Shown here: one piece after another, positions 60,507 to 64,000 of the stretch
Layout of the letters: every line of letters begins with the position of its first letter
How positions within the stretch are numbered: the first letter of the stretch is position 1
Assembly: GCA_020852955.1 (NCBI GenBank)
Contig: JADYZW010000037.1
Span: 1-64,000, forward strand
Origin: Deltaproteobacteria bacterium
GTDB taxonomy: Bacteria; Desulfobacterota; Binatia; UTPRO1
Direction of reading: 5' to 3'
DNA length: 64,000 nt
Made by a program: the position numbers and the translations under genes
The notes under the pieces: model-generated
Seen by the model: the letters and a program-made list of their open reading frames with translations, nothing else
Told to the model about the DNA's origin: nothing
Database searches by the model: none

Positions 60507-60578
60507 GCGCTCACGCGTCCGGAGAGGCGCCGCGCGGGGGCGGGGAGCGGCGGTCGCGCGAGCATCGGCGGGTCTCCT

Positions 60579-61436
60579 TCACGGGCGGCCGTTCGCGAGG
60601 TCGGCCAGAAAGCCGAGGACGGCGTCGGTGAAGCGGTCGTTGCGGTCGCCGGCCACCATGTGGCCGGCGTCGGTCACATCGACGTAGCGCGCGTGCGGGA
60701 CCAAGCGGAGGAACTCGGCGGCCCCTTCCTCGGAGAGCACGTCGCTCTGCTGGCCGCGCACGAGCAGGGTCGGCACGGCGAGCTGCGCGGCGGCCGCGGT
60801 CAGCCGGTGCGGGTTCGCGACGTCCGACGGCGGGCGCGCGCCGCCGAGGAAGCGCGGATCCCAGTGCCAACGCCAGCGGCCGTCGGATCCGCGGCGGAGG
60901 CTCTTCGTGAGACCGGCGAGCTGACGCGGCCTGGGCCGGTGCGGGAGGTACGCCGCCACGACGTCCGCGGCATCCTCGAGGCTCGCGAAGCCGTCGGGAA
61001 ACGCGCTCATGAAGGCGCGCACCCGCTCCGCTCCGGCGATCTCGATCTTCGCCGCGACGTCCACCAGCACGACCGCGGCGGCCGTTCCCGCCCCCTCGCC
61101 TTCCGCGACCAGCGCGGTAATGCCGCCGAGCGACGCGCCGACGACGACGGGCGGGCAGCGCAGCGTTGCCGCGACCGCGCGCAGGTCCGCGACGAAGGCG
61201 TCGATCGTGTAGTCGCCATCCTCCGGCCACGCGCTGTCGCCGTGGCCGCGCGCGTCGAGCGAGACCGCGTACCAGCCGGCGCGCGCGATCGCGCGGCCGG
61301 CGCCCCGCCACGAGTGCCGCGTCTGTCCGCCGCCCGGCAGGAGGACCACCGGAGCCGCGCTCGGGTCGCCCCACGCGTCGCCGGCGAGCGCGACGCCGGC
61401 GTGGCCGGTGAAGCTCACGATCTGATGCGGAGGCAT
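60579..61436 (-). CDS. Alpha/beta hydrolase
   Basis: A 285-aa alpha/beta hydrolase: VVLLPGGGQTRHSW (oxyanion region), LDARGHGDSAWPEDGDYT, nucleophile Ser in VGASLGGIT and a terminal His in DAGHMVAGDRND. The layout is that of esterases and C-C bond hydrolases of the HsaD/MhpC/BphD type, but substrate cannot be read. The ATG at 61436 is chosen because upstream codons are Arg-rich and unlike the family. It is divergent from the zinc ADH (125 bases) and upstream of the PON-like gene. Confidence 0.85.
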   Translation of the reverse strand: MPPHQIVSFTGHAGVALAGDAWGDPSAAPVVLLPGGGQTRHSWRGAGRAIARAGWYAVSLDARGHGDSAWPEDGDYTIDAFVADLRAVAATLRCPPVVVGASLGGITALVAEGEGAGTAAAVVLVDVAAKIEIAGAERVRAFMSAFPDGFASLEDAADVVAAYLPHRPRPRQLAGLTKSLRRGSDGRWRWHWDPRFLGGARPPSDVANPHRLTAAAAQLAVPTLLVRGQQSDVLSEEGAAEFLRLVPHARYVDVTDAGHMVAGDRNDRFTDAVLGFLADLANGRP

Positions 61437-61561
61437 CACGGAAACGCGTGTCGTAGAGGATGCGGGGTGTCTTTGTAAACCGCGGCGCATCGTGTAGGAA
61501 ATGCGCTCCATTCGCACGGCGCGCCGGCGCCTGCCCAACTTCACTCAGGAGGAGTCGTCAC

Positions 61562-62653
61562 ATGGTCAAGGGCGCAGTCATGCACAATTTCATGGAGCCG
61601 CTCAAGGTCGAGTCGCTCAAGCTGAAGCCGCTCCGCGAGGGGGAGATCGCCGTCAAGATGGTGGCGAGCGGGGTCTGTCACTCCGATCTCTCGGTGGTGC
61701 AGGCGAAGCTCCCCGTGCCGCCGCCGGTCGTCCTCGGGCACGAAGGAGCGGGGATCGTCGAGGAGGTCGGCGCCGGCGTGACCGACCTCACGCCGGGTGA
61801 TCACGTGGTGCTCGCGTGGGTCGCGAACTGCGGCAAATGCCACTACTGCGCGAACGAGCGCACCCACCTCTGCGAGCAGGCGATCCAGTCGGCGATGCTG
61901 GGACAGGAGGCGGTGTTCGAGATGGGAGGCATGGACGTCTCGCGCATGGCGGGCGTCGGGTCGTTCGCGGATCACACGATCGTCCGCGCCACCTCGGCCA
62001 TCAAGGTCCGGGACGACGTTCCCCTCGAGGTCGCGTGCCTCGTCGGCTGCGGCGTCATGACGGGCGTGGGCGCGGCGGTCAACACCGCCAAGGTCCGTCC
62101 GGGGCAGACGGTCGCAGTGTTCGGCTGCGGCGGCGTCGGCTTGAACGTGATCCAGGGCGCGGCGCTCTGCGGCGCGGCGCGCATCATCGCCGTCGACCTG
62201 GCGGCGTCGAAGCTCAAGCTGGCGCAGCAGTTCGGCGCGACCGACGTCGTGAGCGCGAAGGATCATCCCGACGTGCCGAGTGCCATCAAGGAGCTCACCG
62301 GCGGCCACGGCGTCGACTACGCCTTCGAGGTCGTCGGGACCTCGGCGCTGATCCAGCAGGCCTACCTGTCGGTGAAGCGCGGCGGGGGCGTCGTGTGCGT
62401 CGGCGTCGTGCCGATGGGTCAGAACGTCGAGATCCCTGGGGCGATGCTCTCGCTCGAGGAGAAGTCCCTCCTCGGGTGTCTCTACGGTTCGGCCAACGTC
62501 CGCCGCGACATGCCGCTCCTCCTCGATCTCTACATGCAGAAGCGCCTCAAGATCGACGAGCTGGTGTCGAAGAAGATCAAGCTCGAGGACGTGAACGGCG
62601 CGTTCGATGCGATGGAGAAGGGCGAGGTCGCCCGCTCGGTCATCGTGTACTGA
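61562..62653 (+). CDS. Zinc-dependent alcohol dehydrogenase (MDR family)
   Basis: A 363-aa class III-like ADH. Catalytic zinc ligands are Cys in GVCHSD, His-Glu in LGHEGAG and a later Cys. The structural zinc lies in CGKCHYCANERTHLC (C-x2-C-x2-C-x7-C). The NAD motif is FGCGGVGLNVIQGA. AGGAGGAG precedes the ATG by about 9 bases, a very strong ribosome site. It would interconvert an alcohol and an aldehyde. It is transcribed alone and ends at a hairpin against the flavoprotein gene. Confidence 0.9.
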   Translation: MVKGAVMHNFMEPLKVESLKLKPLREGEIAVKMVASGVCHSDLSVVQAKLPVPPPVVLGHEGAGIVEEVGAGVTDLTPGDHVVLAWVANCGKCHYCANERTHLCEQAIQSAMLGQEAVFEMGGMDVSRMAGVGSFADHTIVRATSAIKVRDDVPLEVACLVGCGVMTGVGAAVNTAKVRPGQTVAVFGCGGVGLNVIQGAALCGAARIIAVDLAASKLKLAQQFGATDVVSAKDHPDVPSAIKELTGGHGVDYAFEVVGTSALIQQAYLSVKRGGGVVCVGVVPMGQNVEIPGAMLSLEEKSLLGCLYGSANVRRDMPLLLDLYMQKRLKIDELVSKKIKLEDVNGAFDAMEKGEVARSVIVY

Positions 62654-62661
62654 CGAGGTCA

Positions 62662-62693
62662 CGCGCGGCGGCGGCGGCGAGGGTCGCCGCCGC
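62662..62693. terminator. Bidirectional GC-rich hairpin after the ADH gene
   Basis: A 12-base perfect stem CGCGCGGCGGCG/CGCCGCCGCGCG with an 8-base loop lies between the convergent ends of the ADH gene and the flavoprotein gene. No T run follows, but position and stability fit a terminator for both. Confidence 0.65.
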
Positions 62694-62733
62694 GCGGATG
62701 ACCCCGGGCGGCGTGACGCACGCGCGGTATCCG

Positions 62734-64000
62734 TCAGGAGGCTCCTCGCGCCGCGTTGCGTCCGGCGCGGCGGCCGAAGAAGGTGCCGTCGCCGATCGAG
62801 ATGCCGCTCACGTACCCTTCGGCGGCGATGCCGCTGGTGGTGCGGCCCGCCGCGAAGAGCCCGGGGATGACCTGGCCGTCGGGACGGAGCACCGCGCTCT
62901 CGACGTCCGTGCGCAGGCCGCCGAGCGTGAACGTCGCCCACACGACCTTGTCGGTGCCGCAATCGATGGCCGCGAAGGGCGCGTCGCGGAGCGGCTGCAG
63001 GAAGCGGGCGTGCTTGTGGAAGAGCGGGTCCACGCCGGTCGCGGCGTGGCGATTGTAGAGCTCGACGGTGCGCTGCAGGCTGCCGTCGGGAAAGCCGGCG
63101 GCGCGCTCGAGATCGGCGATCGTCTCCTCGACGAACGACGGCTCGAAGCCCGCGAGGTTGCGCTCGTAGATCGCCGTGTCGACGATCAGGAACATGCGAC
63201 CGCCGTGACGGAAGAGGCCCTCCTGGCCGACGCGTCCGTAGTAGGCGTCCTCGTTGATGAAGCGCTGGCCGGCCGGCGTGACGAGGATCCCCCGGATCAA
63301 GCGGCGCGGCGGCGTGATCGGCACCGCGACCTCGCCGGCGTGCATGCGCGCCACGTCGGCGCCCGCGCCCATCGCCATGCGGATCGCGCGGCCGTCGTCG
63401 CCCTCGACGCCGAGCCGAATGCTGCACTTCCGCAGCAGCGGGCTGTGCCGGCGCAGCATGTCGTCGTTCTGGATGAAGCCGCCCGCGGCGAGCACGACCG
63501 CGCGGCGGGCGCGCACCGCCTGCTCGCGGCCATCGTGGCGCACGACGACGCCGGCGACGCGGCCGTCGCGCTCGACGACGAGGGTGTCGACGCGCGCGTC
63601 CGCGAGGACGGCGGCGCCGCTGCGCTCGGCCGCGGCGACGAGCCGCTGCATGAGGAAGCCGCCGGCGGCGTTCGGGTGCCGCGGCTTGTGCGCGCGCGGC
63701 ACCGGGGGCGTGAGGCGATCGAAGGGATGCGCGTCTTCCCCTCCGGAGAACACGAGGCAGTCGTCGGTCGGCGGCTCCATCGAGGGCTCGGGGTAGAAGC
63801 TCCGCTTGAAGGGCACCCCGTGCGCCTCGAACCAGTGGAAGTGGGCGACGCTTTCCTCGCAATAGGCCCGGATCTTCGCGGCGTCGGTCTCGGGGCCGCA
63901 CGCGGCCGTGAGGAACCTGGCCATCGCATCCGGCGTATCGTGATAGCCGCACGCCTCCTGCACCGGCGTGCCGCCGCCGAGGTAGATGAGGCCGCCCGCC
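62734..64000 (-). CDS. KstD/fumarate-reductase-like FAD flavoprotein (C-terminal part, cut by right edge)
   Basis: At least 422 residues are visible; the N-terminal FAD GxGxxG region lies beyond base 64000. Visible family parts are VVLAAGGFIQNDDML, GDDGRAIRMAMGAGADV, GQRFINEDAYYGRVGQEGLF and the C-terminal GLFAAGRTTSGIAAEGYVSGISIGDGTFFGRRAGRNAA. It belongs to the FAD-binding-2 group with 3-ketosteroid dehydrogenases and related reductases, but differs clearly from the kstD at 20584. It could act on another ring position or on a non-steroid. Because the start is missing, length is unknown. Confidence 0.7.
   Translation of the reverse strand, partial: AGGLIYLGGGTPVQEACGYHDTPDAMARFLTAACGPETDAAKIRAYCEESVAHFHWFEAHGVPFKRSFYPEPSMEPPTDDCLVFSGGEDAHPFDRLTPPVPRAHKPRHPNAAGGFLMQRLVAAAERSGAAVLADARVDTLVVERDGRVAGVVVRHDGREQAVRARRAVVLAAGGFIQNDDMLRRHSPLLRKCSIRLGVEGDDGRAIRMAMGAGADVARMHAGEVAVPITPPRRLIRGILVTPAGQRFINEDAYYGRVGQEGLFRHGGRMFLIVDTAIYERNLAGFEPSFVEETIADLERAAGFPDGSLQRTVELYNRHAATGVDPLFHKHARFLQPLRDAPFAAIDCGTDKVVWATFTLGGLRTDVESAVLRPDGQVIPGLFAAGRTTSGIAAEGYVSGISIGDGTFFGRRAGRNAARGAS

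Overview
The window is very GC-rich, almost fully coding, and has no rRNA, tRNA, CRISPR array, insertion sequence or phage gene that I could recognise. The gene content suggests an uncultured, soil- or water-type bacterium of the deltaproteobacterial/Binatia-like kind: many acyl-CoA dehydrogenases, SDRs, flavin (LLM-type) oxidoreductases and P450s, with secreted Cys-rich proteins and Thr-Pro-Thr stalks. That placement is inference from gene style. No marker gene settles it.

Region by region. 1-3.1 kb: pstC (cut by the edge) and pstS, then a divergent secreted CAP-domain protein. 3.1-7.9 kb: a truncated GST fragment, a hotdog dehydratase, a decayed P450, an LLM oxidoreductase-SDR pair and two NTF2-fold proteins. 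7.9-16.7 kb: housekeeping and envelope genes (CDF transporter, 46-aa basic protein, MFS carrier, CNNM/CorC protein), a 1134-aa secreted sugar-dehydrogenase-like protein, a 30-codon remnant of a CaiB/BaiF CoA-transferase, and a DUF1573 protein. 16.7-24.9 kb: acyl-CoA synthetase, enoyl-CoA hydratase/isomerase-like protein, LLM oxidoreductase and 3-ketosteroid dehydrogenase (KstD-like) on the minus strand, facing away from a two-domain CoA-transferase. 25-33.5 kb: a Cys-rich secreted protein, then TetR-P450 and an IpdC-like/acyl-CoA dehydrogenase/SDR operon, with a MaoC hydratase divergent.

33.7-42.9 kb is the most unusual part. A minus-strand HIBADH-like/CMD/TetR operon faces a seven-gene plus-strand operon: P450, SDR, SDR, aldehyde dehydrogenase, a sterol 14-alpha-demethylase (CYP51) fused to a C-terminal 3Fe-4S ferredoxin, an NTF2-fold protein, and a homologue of plant cycloeucalenol cycloisomerase (CPI1). 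CPI and CYP51 catalyse consecutive steps in plant sterol synthesis (cycloeucalenol to obtusifoliol, then 14-demethylation).

43-64 kb: Lon protease, then a long run of steroid/CoA-ester catabolism on the minus strand: paired acyl-CoA dehydrogenases, SDR, thiolase, an SCP2-type thiolase/aldolase with its DUF35 partner, echA20, ipdB and ipdA. ipdAB and echA20 mark cleavage of steroid rings C and D. A perfect match to the actinobacterial KstR half-site pattern overlaps a candidate promoter in front of ipdA. A paraoxonase-like protein, an alpha/beta hydrolase, a zinc alcohol dehydrogenase and a second KstD-like flavoprotein (cut by the right edge) close the window.

Working model (inference): the region is a steroid-processing locus. 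The CYP51-Fd/CPI operon either belongs to a bacterial cyclopropyl-sterol biosynthetic route or strips the 9,19-cyclopropane ring and 14-methyl group from plant-type sterols so that the KstD/Ipd machinery can degrade them. The sequence alone cannot decide between these.
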